From Acidobacteriaceae bacterium (GTDB taxonomy: Bacteria; Acidobacteriota; Terriglobia; Terriglobales; Acidobacteriaceae): a stretch of DNA of 64,000 nucleotides. Location of the stretch: assembly GCA_030041045.1 (NCBI GenBank), contig JASHOQ010000032.1, positions 1-64,000 of the forward strand, in the 5' to 3' direction. Numbering within the stretch: position 1 is the stretch's first letter; every line of letters begins with the position of its first letter. The translations under genes were made by a program, and so were the position numbers. Under the pieces are notes generated by a model. It was not told the origin of the DNA. It worked only from the letters and a program-made list of their open reading frames with translations, and made no database searches. Shown in pieces: positions 17,724 to 25,095 of the stretch.

Positions 17724-17752
17724 TTGACATCGATGCCGCGCGATTCTATACA
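17724..17752 (+). promoter_or_regulatory. Near-consensus sigma-70 promoter for the Lys/Ala peptide gene
   Basis: TTGACA (17724-17729) and TATACA (17747-17752) are 17 bp apart. It is the best promoter match in the window and precedes the small basic peptide by about 65 bp. Confidence 0.75.
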
Positions 17753-17816
17753 TTCTTCAACTGCAATGTAACGATTGCAGACTCGATGCAACCCATCGAA
17801 AAGGGAGAATAGGCAA

Positions 17817-17897
17817 ATGGCAACAAAGAAAGCAGCCAAGAAACCCGCGAAGAAGGCGGCCAAGAAGTCAGCGAAGAAGGCCGCGAAGAAAAAGTAG
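17817..17897 (+). CDS. 26-residue lysine/alanine-rich (histone H1-tail-like) peptide
   Basis: ATG 17817 to TAG 17895-17897 encodes a 26-residue peptide made almost entirely of Lys and Ala in a K-K-A-A-K-K pattern, with single Pro and Ser. It resembles the C-terminal tails of histone H1-like and HU-extension proteins, which bind DNA or RNA non-specifically, but with no attached domain. The support for a real gene is context: a near-consensus promoter, an AAGGGAG ribosome site about 10 nt upstream, and a long terminator-like hairpin 25 bp after the stop. The function is unknown; nucleoid binding is an inference from composition. Confidence 0.65.
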   Translation: MATKKAAKKPAKKAAKKSAKKAAKKK

Positions 17898-17922
17898 CGG
17901 ATTTTACCAACAGAAAAAAGGC

Positions 17923-17963
17923 AACACTTGAGGGGGACGCTATAAAGCGTCCCCCTCAGTGTT
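17923..17963 (+). terminator. Strong intrinsic-terminator-like hairpin after the peptide gene
   Basis: A perfect 12-bp stem (17930-17941 with 17946-17957, loop ATAA) is extended by AACACT/AGTGTT through a one-base bulge to about 18 bp. Only a short T-stretch follows (GTGTTTATG), so it is less than a textbook terminator and could also stabilise the transcript. Confidence 0.7.
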
Positions 17964-18168
17964 TATGCGGGTATTTGCCATTCTCCGTGCTTCGCCCGCG
18001 CGCCAGCTCCTTTTCTCTGTGCCTGCCGTCGGCCGTCATCCCTCTTGAAAATGCAAAAATGAGATCGGGAGATTTCACCTCCCGATGATGCTTCCCGCGG
18101 TCAGGTCGAGCGTTCTCATCGGCCGTGAGGAGACGCCCAGAGGACCTGCCCCGGGGGAGGAAGGTTGC

Positions 18169-18939
18169 GTGACGCGCCGCCGCTGGATCGCCGAAAGATG
18201 GGATGAGACCTCTGCCACTTTAGTGGGAGCGCAGGCCGAGCACCTGGCCCGCGTTCTGCGCGCGCAACCGGGCATGACGGCCGACGTGGTGGCAGGTGGA
18301 CGACTTTTTCGTGCCGAGGTGGCTACCGTTTTTCTGGCCGGCGCAGAGAGCTCCCCGGAAACAAGTGCGGTCCGCTTTAACCTCATCGCCGAGCTCGAGG
18401 CCGATCCGGCATTGCCGATCACGCTTGCGCTCGCCGTCTACAAATTCGACCGCATGGAATGGGCCATCGAGAAGGCCACCGAGCTCGGCGTCGCCGCCAT
18501 TGCACCCATGATTGCGCGGCGCACGGAAAAGCACCTAGCCCAGGCTGCCCAAAAGCGTGCGGAGCGCTGGCGCCGCATGGCAAAAGAGGCCGCCCAGCAG
18601 GCCCGCCGCAGCGATGTGCCGCTGATTCACGATCCCGTCCCGCTCACTGAGCGCGTCCGCGCCCAGTCCACTTCCGCGCCCGGGGCCACGCGCATCGTCC
18701 TCGCCGAGCAGGAACGCTCCACCACGCTGCGCCGCGCGCTCAAAGAGGCGCTCGCCGCATCTGGTGCAGGGATGCCCGCGCTTGAACTTGCCATAGGCCC
18801 GGAAGGCGGATGGGTCCCCTCGGAAGAAGCTCTCTTCGACGCCAACGGCTGGCGCGCCGTCTCGCTGGGGCCGCGCATCCTGCGCGCGGAAACTGCGGCC
18901 ATTGCCGCGCTCGCCGTCGTCGCTTCGTATCTGGAATGA
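18169..18939 (+). CDS. rsmE: 16S rRNA (uracil-1498-N3)-methyltransferase RsmE
   Basis: RsmE methylates U1498 of 16S rRNA with S-adenosylmethionine. The 256-residue product has the N-terminal PUA-like domain ('RRRWIAERWD', 'LARVLRAQPG') and a C-terminal SPOUT knot with the signature 'AIGPEGGWVPSEEALF' and 'LGPRILRAETAAIAAL'. I start at GTG 18169, with a strong GGGGGAGGAAGG ribosome site, instead of the ATG at 18085, which would add 28 unconserved residues. It is convergent with the dehydratase gene, one base apart. Confidence 0.93.
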   Translation: MTRRRWIAERWDETSATLVGAQAEHLARVLRAQPGMTADVVAGGRLFRAEVATVFLAGAESSPETSAVRFNLIAELEADPALPITLALAVYKFDRMEWAIEKATELGVAAIAPMIARRTEKHLAQAAQKRAERWRRMAKEAAQQARRSDVPLIHDPVPLTERVRAQSTSAPGATRIVLAEQERSTTLRRALKEALAASGAGMPALELAIGPEGGWVPSEEALFDANGWRAVSLGPRILRAETAAIAALAVVASYLE

Positions 18940-18940
18940 G

Positions 18941-20650
18941 CTAGAGCGAGACGCCCCGCTTCCACGGGATGAAATCCACCTGCCCGCGTTCCTCGGCTTT
19001 GGTCCTGCGCGTGCCGCTGGCCACTTCGATGGAAAGCTCGAGCAGCCGCTCCGCGCAATCCGCCACGGTCGTCTCTCCGCGCACAATGCCGCCCGCGTCA
19101 AAGTCGATAATGTCGCCCATCCGGCGGGCGAGATCCGAATTGGTGGAGATCTTCACCACCGGCGCAATGGGATTGCCCGTGGGTGTGCCCAGTCCCGTGG
19201 TAAACAGCACCAGAGAGCAGCCTGCGCCCACCTGCGCGGTTACGCTCTCCACATCGTTGCCCGGCGTGCATTGCAGCGTGAGCCCCGCCGTGCGCGCGTA
19301 TTCGGGATAATCGATCACGTCGCTCACCGGCCCCACACCGCCCTTGCGCGCCGCGCCCGCCGACTTCATGGCATCGGTCAGCAGCCCGTCGCGAATGTTG
19401 CCCGGCGAGGGATTGAAGGCGAAGTCCGAGTCGACCGCGCGCGCCCGCGCCGCATAGGCCTGCATCAGGCCGGCGAAGCGCTGGGAAAGCTCGTCACTCA
19501 CGCAGCGGTCGATCAGCTCCTGCTCCACGCCGTGCAGCTCGGGAAACTCGCTGAGCATGGTCTTGCCGCCCGCACCCACGATCAGATCCGAAACGTAACC
19601 CACAGCTGGATTGGCCGAGATGCCGCTGAATCCATCTGACCCTCCGCACTGCAGCCCGAGGGTCAAGGCCGCGAGCGGGGCCGGCGCGCGCCGCGCTTCA
19701 TTCGCTTCCGCCAGGCCGACCAGCGTCTCATCCAGAGCCCGCTCGAGCAGCGCCGTCTCGTGCCCTGATTTTTGCTGCTCAAAGACCAGCACCGGCTTCC
19801 TAGCCGATGCGGACCCAGCGTCCCGCGCGCGCAGCTCCTCCATCAGCAGGCTCACCTGCGCATTCTGGCAGCCCAGGCTCAGCACCGTGGCCCCGGCCAC
19901 ATTGGGATGATGAATGTAGCCGGCCAGCAATCCGCAAAGGGCGCGCGCATCCTGCCGCGTGCCGCCGCAGCCGAGCTGATGCGTGAGAAAACGCACACCA
20001 TCCAGGTGCGGAAACACCGGCTCCGGTTGCCCAGTCCTTTCCTCGTCTTTTGCCGCAAGGGTGGGAGAGGAACTCGGTTGCCCCATCCTTTCCGCGTTTT
20101 TTGCGGAAACGGTGGGAGACGATGCATCCACTTCGCCGCGCTCCGCGAGAATTCGCCGCACATGCTGCCGGTAGCGATTGTTCGCGCGCCCATATCCCAG
20201 CTCTTCCTCAAGCGCCTCGCGCATCTGCTCCACATTGCGGTTTTCGCAGAACACCAGCGGCAGGACGATCCAGTAATTGCGCGTGCCCACCTGTCCGTCG
20301 GCGCGATGAAAGCCGAGAAACGCGCGCCCCTTCCACGCGGCCGCATCCGGCAACGCAATCGCCGCCGGGCGCCGCACGGTTGAGTACTCGCCCGCTTTAT
20401 GCCGGATGTTGCGCGTGGTCAGCAGCCGCCCGCGCGCGATCTGCTCGACCGCCTCGCCCACCACCATGCCGTACATCACGATCGGGTCGCCGGGCCTCAG
20501 ATCGGCGAGCGCCATCTTCTGCTTGGCCGGAATGATTTCGGCGGCGCGGCACGTAATCCCTGCCACGCGCACCTCCACGCCCAGCTCCAGGCTGGTGAGC
20601 GCTACGGCCACGTTGTCCCGGCCATCAATTTGAAGTGCAATCTCCGCCAT
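18941..20650 (-). CDS. uxaA: UxaA-family hydrolyase (altronate/galactarate dehydratase-like)
   Basis: The 569-residue protein has an N-terminal SAF domain (about residues 1-90) and the large UxaA domain, with 'HQLGCGGTRQDA', 'LSLGCQNAQVSLL', 'LGLQCGGSDGFSGISANPA' and 'LFTTGLGTPTGNPIAPVVK'. Such enzymes dehydrate altronate or related sugar acids with Fe/Mn. The exact substrate is not determined. A two-copy 17-residue tandem repeat (SPTxxAKxxERxGQP-type) sits in frame in the linker, about residues 177-209. ATG 20650 lies directly against a heptamer array whose G-rich strand supplies the only ribosome-site-like sequence. glpF precedes it by 32 bp on the same strand. Confidence 0.88.
   Translation of the reverse strand: MAEIALQIDGRDNVAVALTSLELGVEVRVAGITCRAAEIIPAKQKMALADLRPGDPIVMYGMVVGEAVEQIARGRLLTTRNIRHKAGEYSTVRRPAAIALPDAAAWKGRAFLGFHRADGQVGTRNYWIVLPLVFCENRNVEQMREALEEELGYGRANNRYRQHVRRILAERGEVDASSPTVSAKNAERMGQPSSSPTLAAKDEERTGQPEPVFPHLDGVRFLTHQLGCGGTRQDARALCGLLAGYIHHPNVAGATVLSLGCQNAQVSLLMEELRARDAGSASARKPVLVFEQQKSGHETALLERALDETLVGLAEANEARRAPAPLAALTLGLQCGGSDGFSGISANPAVGYVSDLIVGAGGKTMLSEFPELHGVEQELIDRCVSDELSQRFAGLMQAYAARARAVDSDFAFNPSPGNIRDGLLTDAMKSAGAARKGGVGPVSDVIDYPEYARTAGLTLQCTPGNDVESVTAQVGAGCSLVLFTTGLGTPTGNPIAPVVKISTNSDLARRMGDIIDFDAGGIVRGETTVADCAERLLELSIEVASGTRRTKAEERGQVDFIPWKRGVSL
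20025..20120 (-). repeat. Two-copy 51-bp repeat inside uxaA
   Basis: Segments starting GGTTGCCC at 20025 and 20076 are 51 bp (17 codons) apart and share most bases, including GGTGGGAGA-like ends. The second copy contains a TTTCCGC/GCGGAAA stem. Because the period is a multiple of three and stop-free, the gene stays open. It looks like an invading palindromic element tolerated in a linker. Confidence 0.75.
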
Positions 20651-20683
20651 CTCCCTGATCCCTGTTCCCTGTTCCCTGCTCTT
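20651..20683 (+). repeat. Short heptamer array between uxaA and glpF
   Basis: TGATCCC, TGTTCCC, TGTTCCC, TGCTCTT in 7-bp register (20656-20683), preceded by CTCCC next to the uxaA start codon. On the coding strand of uxaA it reads as G-rich repeats with AGGGA words. Confidence 0.75.
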
Positions 20684-21429
20684 CACATCCGCACAAAATG
20701 CACCAGCAGCCCCGCGAGCGCGCCTCCGGCCAGATCGCCCAGCACGGGAATCGGCGCGTATTTCCAGTTGGACCCGCCCTTGCCGGGAATCGGCAGCAGC
20801 GCATGCGTCAGGCGCGGGCCCAGGTCGCGCGCAGGATTGATGGCGTAGCCCGTGGTTCCACCGAGCGAGAGGCCGATGCCCCACACCAGGCTGCCCACCA
20901 GCCACGGTCCCACACCGGCAGCGGGCCCGATTCCCGAAGGAGAGGCGTCCGCGGCCACACCGTGCGAATAGATCGCTGTGGCCACCACCACCAGCATCAT
21001 GGTGCCGATGATTTCGCTGGCCACGTTTGCCAGCGGGCTGCGCACGGCGGCGTTGGTGCAGAAGACTCCCAGCTTGGCCGCGGGATCGGGCGTGAGCTTC
21101 CAGTGCGGCGAGTAATGCAGCGCCATGAGCGCCGCGCCCGTCATCGCGCCCAGCAACTGCGCCGACCAGTAGAGCGGCAGCACGGAGTAATCCCCGCTCA
21201 CCACGGCGCTGGCCAGGGTGATGGCCGGATTCAGATGCGCGCCGGGACTGCCGAAGGCCTGCGCCACCACCACGCCGCACAGCACGGCCAGTCCCCAGCC
21301 GGTGGTAATCACAATCCATCCCGAGTCTGCCGCGTAGGATTTGCGCAGGGTTACGCCGGCGTTGACGCCCGTGCCCAGCAGCACCAGAACCAGCGTGCCC
21401 ATGAATTCACCCAACCAAATGGAATGCAT
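20683..21429 (-). CDS. glpF: Aquaglyceroporin, MIP family (GlpF-like)
   Basis: The 248-residue membrane channel has about six transmembrane helices and both half-helix NPA motifs: 'GAHLNPAITLA' and 'GYAINPARDLGPRLTH'. The Asp after the second NPAR is typical of glycerol facilitators rather than strict water channels, so glycerol or another small polyol is the likely substrate. ATG 21429 gives the usual N-terminus (MHSIWLGEFMGTLVLVLLG); the longer upstream frame is not hydrophobic and is rejected. It precedes uxaA on the same strand, separated by a short heptamer array. Confidence 0.93.
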   Translation of the reverse strand: MHSIWLGEFMGTLVLVLLGTGVNAGVTLRKSYAADSGWIVITTGWGLAVLCGVVVAQAFGSPGAHLNPAITLASAVVSGDYSVLPLYWSAQLLGAMTGAALMALHYSPHWKLTPDPAAKLGVFCTNAAVRSPLANVASEIIGTMMLVVVATAIYSHGVAADASPSGIGPAAGVGPWLVGSLVWGIGLSLGGTTGYAINPARDLGPRLTHALLPIPGKGGSNWKYAPIPVLGDLAGGALAGLLVHFVRM

Positions 21430-21581
21430 CTGCTTCCTCGTCTGCGCCGCCGGGCACAAAGCCCGTGTGCACGCCGCGCTCCCGATCTCGATTTGCGGGA
21501 CGTTAGCATTCTCTACTGCGGAAGCCTCGCTCGCCAAGCTTCTCGATCGTCCTTCACGGCGCTGGCTGGGCACGCGGCGGC

Positions 21582-22649
21582 CTACGGAGCCGTTGCATCC
21601 GCGACCGGAATCGCCGCCTCGTAACACGTCCAGTGCGCCAGCAGCTCGCCCACCACCGCATGCCCCACCCGGTACGCGGCCTCGAGTGACGGCAGATACG
21701 CGGCGTACGCGCCCACCCTCTGCTGCGCCAGGCTTTCCGCGGCGCTCAACCCCTCGGGCTGGCGATCGTAATTGCTCACCGCGCGCAGCACCAGCACGCG
21801 CTCAGCGTCCACGCGTCCGGCACGGGCCAGGTAGGTGAGCGACGCGAGCGTCCCCGTGTCCTCCATCGCCGTAGTGGCAAACACGCCCTGGCCGCCGGTG
21901 AAGTACGGCACCCATTGCTGCGCCCACGCATCCAGCAGCTTGCCATGCCAGTAGGTCGAAGAGGAAATTTCATCGCCCAGGGTCACAAAAGGCGGCCGCT
22001 GGGCCGAGGCGCCTGCGAAATGGCCGCGAATCTCGCGCAGCTTTTCGGAATCCTCGAGCGCCATGCCGCGCGTCTGCGCGAACGCCCACTGCGCCAACCC
22101 CGCATTCAGCGCGAACACCTGGCCGGGCTCGGGCGCAGCCGGCTCTTCGAAGGGTGTCTTTTTGTGCCGGGGAAGATAACCCGTGTTCCAAGCCGGTGGA
22201 ATTTCGCGCGCATCGATCTCGTACGCCATGTCGCCATCCACCACCCACCGCGCCCACGCCGCCGATCCCAGCGAGATGCGGTCCGGGCATCCGCCGGCGA
22301 TCCCCGCCACCAGCCAGTAGGCGTGGCTCAGGTCGAAGCGCGGGTCCAGTCCCACGGCCATGATCGTCGCCGCGGCGCTGGCCGTTCCCTCGCCCGTCAG
22401 CACCGCCATCTCGCCCTGGTCGTTCATGCGCACCGGGTGATAGCCCGCAGGCAGCGGGTACACGCGGTCGAGATGGTCGCGCTCCACCCAGTACTGCAGC
22501 TCGCCGGGGGTGTCGCCCGTGTCCGCGCCCACCTCGAACATGGTCACCACCACCACTTTCACCGCAATCGGCCGCGGCTTCGCGCCGGCCCCGGCGGAAA
22601 ACAATGCCAGCAGGGAAAGCGCAAGAAAGAGCCGGATGTGCTTTGTCAT
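21582..22649 (-). CDS. NUP-family (purine nucleoside permease-like) exported protein
   Basis: The 355-residue product has a Sec signal peptide (residues 1-23, ending GAGAKP) and the NUP signature from 'KVVVVTMFEVGADTGDTPGE' through 'HAYWLVAGIAGGCPDRISLG' to 'GVFATTAMEDTGTLASL'. The family was named from a Candida nucleoside permease but has a nucleoside-phosphorylase-like fold without membrane spans, so a periplasmic nucleoside-cleaving or binding role is more likely than transport. This is inference. A 16-unit heptamer array lies immediately upstream. Confidence 0.85.
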   Translation of the reverse strand: MTKHIRLFLALSLLALFSAGAGAKPRPIAVKVVVVTMFEVGADTGDTPGELQYWVERDHLDRVYPLPAGYHPVRMNDQGEMAVLTGEGTASAAATIMAVGLDPRFDLSHAYWLVAGIAGGCPDRISLGSAAWARWVVDGDMAYEIDAREIPPAWNTGYLPRHKKTPFEEPAAPEPGQVFALNAGLAQWAFAQTRGMALEDSEKLREIRGHFAGASAQRPPFVTLGDEISSSTYWHGKLLDAWAQQWVPYFTGGQGVFATTAMEDTGTLASLTYLARAGRVDAERVLVLRAVSNYDRQPEGLSAAESLAQQRVGAYAAYLPSLEAAYRVGHAVVGELLAHWTCYEAAIPVADATAP

Positions 22650-22665
22650 TGATTGCGACGCTAAC

Positions 22666-22777
22666 TGTTCTCTGTTCTCTGGTCTCTGGTCTCTCGTCTC
22701 TGGTCTCTGGTCTCTGGTCTCTCGTCTCTGATCCCTGATCCCTGACCCCTGACCCCTGACCCCTGTTCCCTGTTCCC
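22666..22777 (+). repeat. Heptamer tandem array of 16 units
   Basis: Units in perfect register: TGTTCTC twice, TGGTCTC and TCGTCTC mixtures, TGATCCC twice, TGACCCC three times, TGTTCCC twice. It fills the gap between the NUP-family start (22649) and the methyltransferase stop (22779-22781). Unit types change along the array while the 7-bp period is kept. Confidence 0.92.
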
Positions 22778-22778
22778 T

Positions 22779-23192
22779 TCAGAACCACGTCTTTTGCTTG
22801 TACTCGAGATAGGCGGTGCCGAACCTGGCCTCGAGCACCTGCTCTTCCTTGCGTACGCGCATGATCTGCAGCGGAATCAGCACCGCAAAGACCAGAAGGA
22901 ACAAGGGCCTCTCGAACCACAAGATCAGGCCCGCAAGCATCAGCCCGCCGAATACGTAAATGGGATTGCGAATGCGCGAGTAAATGCCCGTGGTCACCAG
23001 CTCACTTGCCTTCGCCTTTATGTTGAACGCATCCCCAAGCTGCATGCGCGCCACCAGAAACAGCACAAACGCCGGGATGATGAGCGCCAGCCCGGCCAGG
23101 CGCATGGGCGTCAGCGGCAGGCTCAGCGCATACCACAGGAACACCACCACGGCCGCCACGATCACCATCAACGTAATCACGTTGGTTCTCAT
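22779..23192 (-). CDS. Isoprenylcysteine methyltransferase-like (ICMT/PEMT) membrane protein
   Basis: The 137-residue product has several hydrophobic helices and the ICMT-type C-terminal motif: 'ELVTTGIYSRIRNPIYVFG' followed by 'RVRKEEQVLEARFGTAYLEYKQKT', where the RNP and E-E-x2-L-x3-FG-x2-Y pattern binds S-adenosylmethionine. The acceptor in bacteria is unknown. ATG 23192 has an AGGAGGTG ribosome site; the longer upstream frame is Arg-rich and not needed. The stop directly abuts the heptamer array. Confidence 0.87.
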   Translation of the reverse strand: MRTNVITLMVIVAAVVVFLWYALSLPLTPMRLAGLALIIPAFVLFLVARMQLGDAFNIKAKASELVTTGIYSRIRNPIYVFGGLMLAGLILWFERPLFLLVFAVLIPLQIMRVRKEEQVLEARFGTAYLEYKQKTWF

Positions 23193-23348
23193 CGCACCTC
23201 CTTGCTTTTTCCCGCCCCGCTTAGCCGGTCTCGCCCGGGTCCCCGCAACGGCCCCACGCGTTCCGGTCTGAAGCTGTGCGTCGGCAACCGCACCGCTTGG
23301 TTCGGCATCCACATGATAAGATCAGAACCCCGCAAGAAAGGAAGATAA

Positions 23349-23693
23349 ATGCTGGCATTGCTTCTTCATTGGCTGCTGAGCGCGCTCGCGCTGCTGATCG
23401 TTTCCCGCCTCGTGCCCGGGTTTCACGTACACGGCCTCGTGCCCGCGCTCATCGCGTCGCTGGTCATCGGCCTGCTCAACGCCACGCTCGGCCTCTTCCT
23501 CAAAATCATCACCTTCCCCTTGACCATCCTCACCCTGGGCATCTTTCTGCTCGTCATCAACGGAGCCATGATCCTGATCGCATCCGAACTGGTGCCCGGT
23601 TTTCGCGTGTACGGTTGGGGTCCGGCATTCTGGGGCGCCGTGGTCCTGGCGCTTCTCGGGATGCTCATCCGCGCCATCCGGAAGGACGCGTAA
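23349..23693 (+). CDS. YvlD-like small membrane protein (phage holin family IV type)
   Basis: The 114-residue protein is four hydrophobic helices with family words 'RLVPGFHVHGLVPALIASLVIG' shortened here to the repeated L-V-P-G-F motif (twice), 'LNATLGLFLKIITFPLTIL' and 'LGIFLLVINGAMI'. YvlD proteins are widespread inner-membrane proteins of unknown function; the phage-holin label is only similarity. A good AAGGAAG ribosome site precedes ATG 23349. It stands alone and ends before a bidirectional hairpin. Confidence 0.82.
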   Translation: MLALLLHWLLSALALLIVSRLVPGFHVHGLVPALIASLVIGLLNATLGLFLKIITFPLTILTLGIFLLVINGAMILIASELVPGFRVYGWGPAFWGAVVLALLGMLIRAIRKDA

Positions 23694-23809
23694 GCTCGCT
23701 GGGAGGGCCCGCACGCCAACCGGGTCCGGGCGGCGCGCAGAACCATAGAATCTTCTCTCAGAGGCGAACGGAAAGGCGTTTTCGCGGCAGGAGCCTCTCC
23801 AATATTGGA

Positions 23810-23835
23810 AAGGGCGCAGCCATGGCCGCGCCCTT
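23810..23835. terminator. Bidirectional hairpin between convergent genes
   Basis: AAGGGCGC (23810-23817) pairs with GCGCCCTT (23828-23835), and the spacer contains GCCATGGC, which extends the stem after one mismatch. It lies between the YvlD-like gene and the end of the sigma-factor operon. Confidence 0.55.
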
Positions 23836-23858
23836 CAAGAACCGTCAAGAAGCTGCAA

Positions 23859-24371
23859 TCAGGGATTGGCGTTTTGCGTTCCCGCCGGCTTCTTTTGACC
23901 GCCCGCAGACTGCGCCGCGCTTTTCTTCTTCTCCATTTTCGCCGCCCCGGTTTGCGCCGGCGCCGGGCCGCTGAGCACTGGGCCGCTGAGCACTGGGCCA
24001 TTGAGGGTTTGCGGCGTGCGCCTGGCGCTGGCGCCGGCAAAGGCGCCCGCATTGGCTCCATGGGAGACGAGCGGAATCCCGTTCACCGTCTGCCTGGGCT
24101 GCACCTCCCGGTACACGCCCCACCCTCCGCCTGCAATCACAAACGCAATCGCGGCCGCGGCCGCCGCCCGCAACCATTCCCTGCCCACGCCGGGCGGCGC
24201 AGTCCACGCCAGCAGCCGGCCCGGGCGCTGGACTTGCGCCGTGCGCAGGGTGCGATGCACGCGCTCCTCCAGCCCCTTGGGCGCCGGCAGCGTGGCAATG
24301 AGCCGCAGCGTCTCTTCCGCGTCGCCGCGCGTGGTGTTGCCGTTGTTCTGGTGTTGAGAGTTGAAATTCAT
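23859..24371 (-). CDS. Membrane partner of the ECF sigma factor, putative anti-sigma factor
   Basis: The 170-residue protein has one transmembrane segment (about residues 66-88, 'WLRAAAAAAIAFVIAGGGWG'), a short cytosolic N-terminus and an exported, low-complexity C-terminus with a tandem VLSGP repeat and a Lys-rich tail. It has no HxxxCxxC zinc anti-sigma motif and does not match a known family. Its start overlaps the sigma-factor stop (ATGA), the classical arrangement of sigma/anti-sigma pairs. The anti-sigma role is inference from context. Confidence 0.65.
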   Translation of the reverse strand: MNFNSQHQNNGNTTRGDAEETLRLIATLPAPKGLEERVHRTLRTAQVQRPGRLLAWTAPPGVGREWLRAAAAAAIAFVIAGGGWGVYREVQPRQTVNGIPLVSHGANAGAFAGASARRTPQTLNGPVLSGPVLSGPAPAQTGAAKMEKKKSAAQSAGGQKKPAGTQNANP

Positions 24372-24943
24372 CGCAAACTCCTGGAGTGCGCACTCCTTTC
24401 ATGCTTGAGCAGCCCAGCCATCAGGTTGCGCGCGCGAAACAGCCGCGAGCGCACGCTGGACTCTGTAATGCCCAGCACCGCGGCGATCTCCACACTGGAA
24501 AGCTCTTCGAAAGCCGAGAGTTGCAGCACTTCGCGCTCCTTGGCCGGCAGCTGCTCCACGCAGGCCAGCACGTGCGCGTGATGCTGCGCCGCCGCCGCCA
24601 ACTCTTCGGCTGAAAGCCCGTTCGAAGGCAGCACGCGCGCCAGCTCCGCCACGTCATCGGTCTCCGGCCTGGTCTTGGCCCGCCGCTTGCGGTCGAGCAC
24701 AATGTTCCACACGATGCGGATCAGCCACACGCGGTGGTCGCGCACCTCGCCCAGAGAGTCGCGGTGCCGCAGCACGCGCACGTAGGCTTCCTGCACCGCA
24801 TCTTCGGCATCGGCGGGATTGCGCAGAACGGAGAAAGCCACGCGATAGAGAGCGCTGGCGTACTGATCCACCAGGGCCGCGAGGGCCCCTTCTTCGGCCC
24901 GGGTTCGGGCTTCTTCGACCGCGGCGCTGTTCGGTATCTCCAT
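24368..24943 (-). CDS. ECF-type RNA polymerase sigma factor
   Basis: The 191-residue protein contains sigma region 2 ('LYRVAFSVLRNPADAEDAVQ' and 'YVRVLRHRDSLGEVRDHRVW') and region 4 ('LPAKEREVLQLSAFEELSSV', 'IAAVLGITESSVRSRLFRAR'), joined by an acidic linker. ECF sigma factors redirect polymerase in response to extracytoplasmic signals. I start at ATG 24943; ATG 24976 is an alternative. The downstream membrane protein overlaps by 4 bp, which suggests it controls the sigma factor. Confidence 0.93.
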   Translation of the reverse strand: MEIPNSAAVEEARTRAEEGALAALVDQYASALYRVAFSVLRNPADAEDAVQEAYVRVLRHRDSLGEVRDHRVWLIRIVWNIVLDRKRRAKTRPETDDVAELARVLPSNGLSAEELAAAAQHHAHVLACVEQLPAKEREVLQLSAFEELSSVEIAAVLGITESSVRSRLFRARNLMAGLLKHERSAHSRSLR

Positions 24944-25095
24944 CCAACCTGCGCAAACTGCCTGGCTGGTGCTCATGCAGAACCAGACGCAGGCGCATGG
25001 GAAAATGCTCATGCGCGGGCCGCTTACCTGTCCGCATCCGGCTGGACCCGCCGCGTGGCAGGGATTTCGGGAAGGCGCCGCCCCGCCCGCCTGCC

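Noticed and set aside
20683..21627. Longer version of the aquaporin gene
   Set aside because: The additional N-terminal residues are Arg/Ser-rich and not membrane-like; ATG 21429 gives the standard family start.
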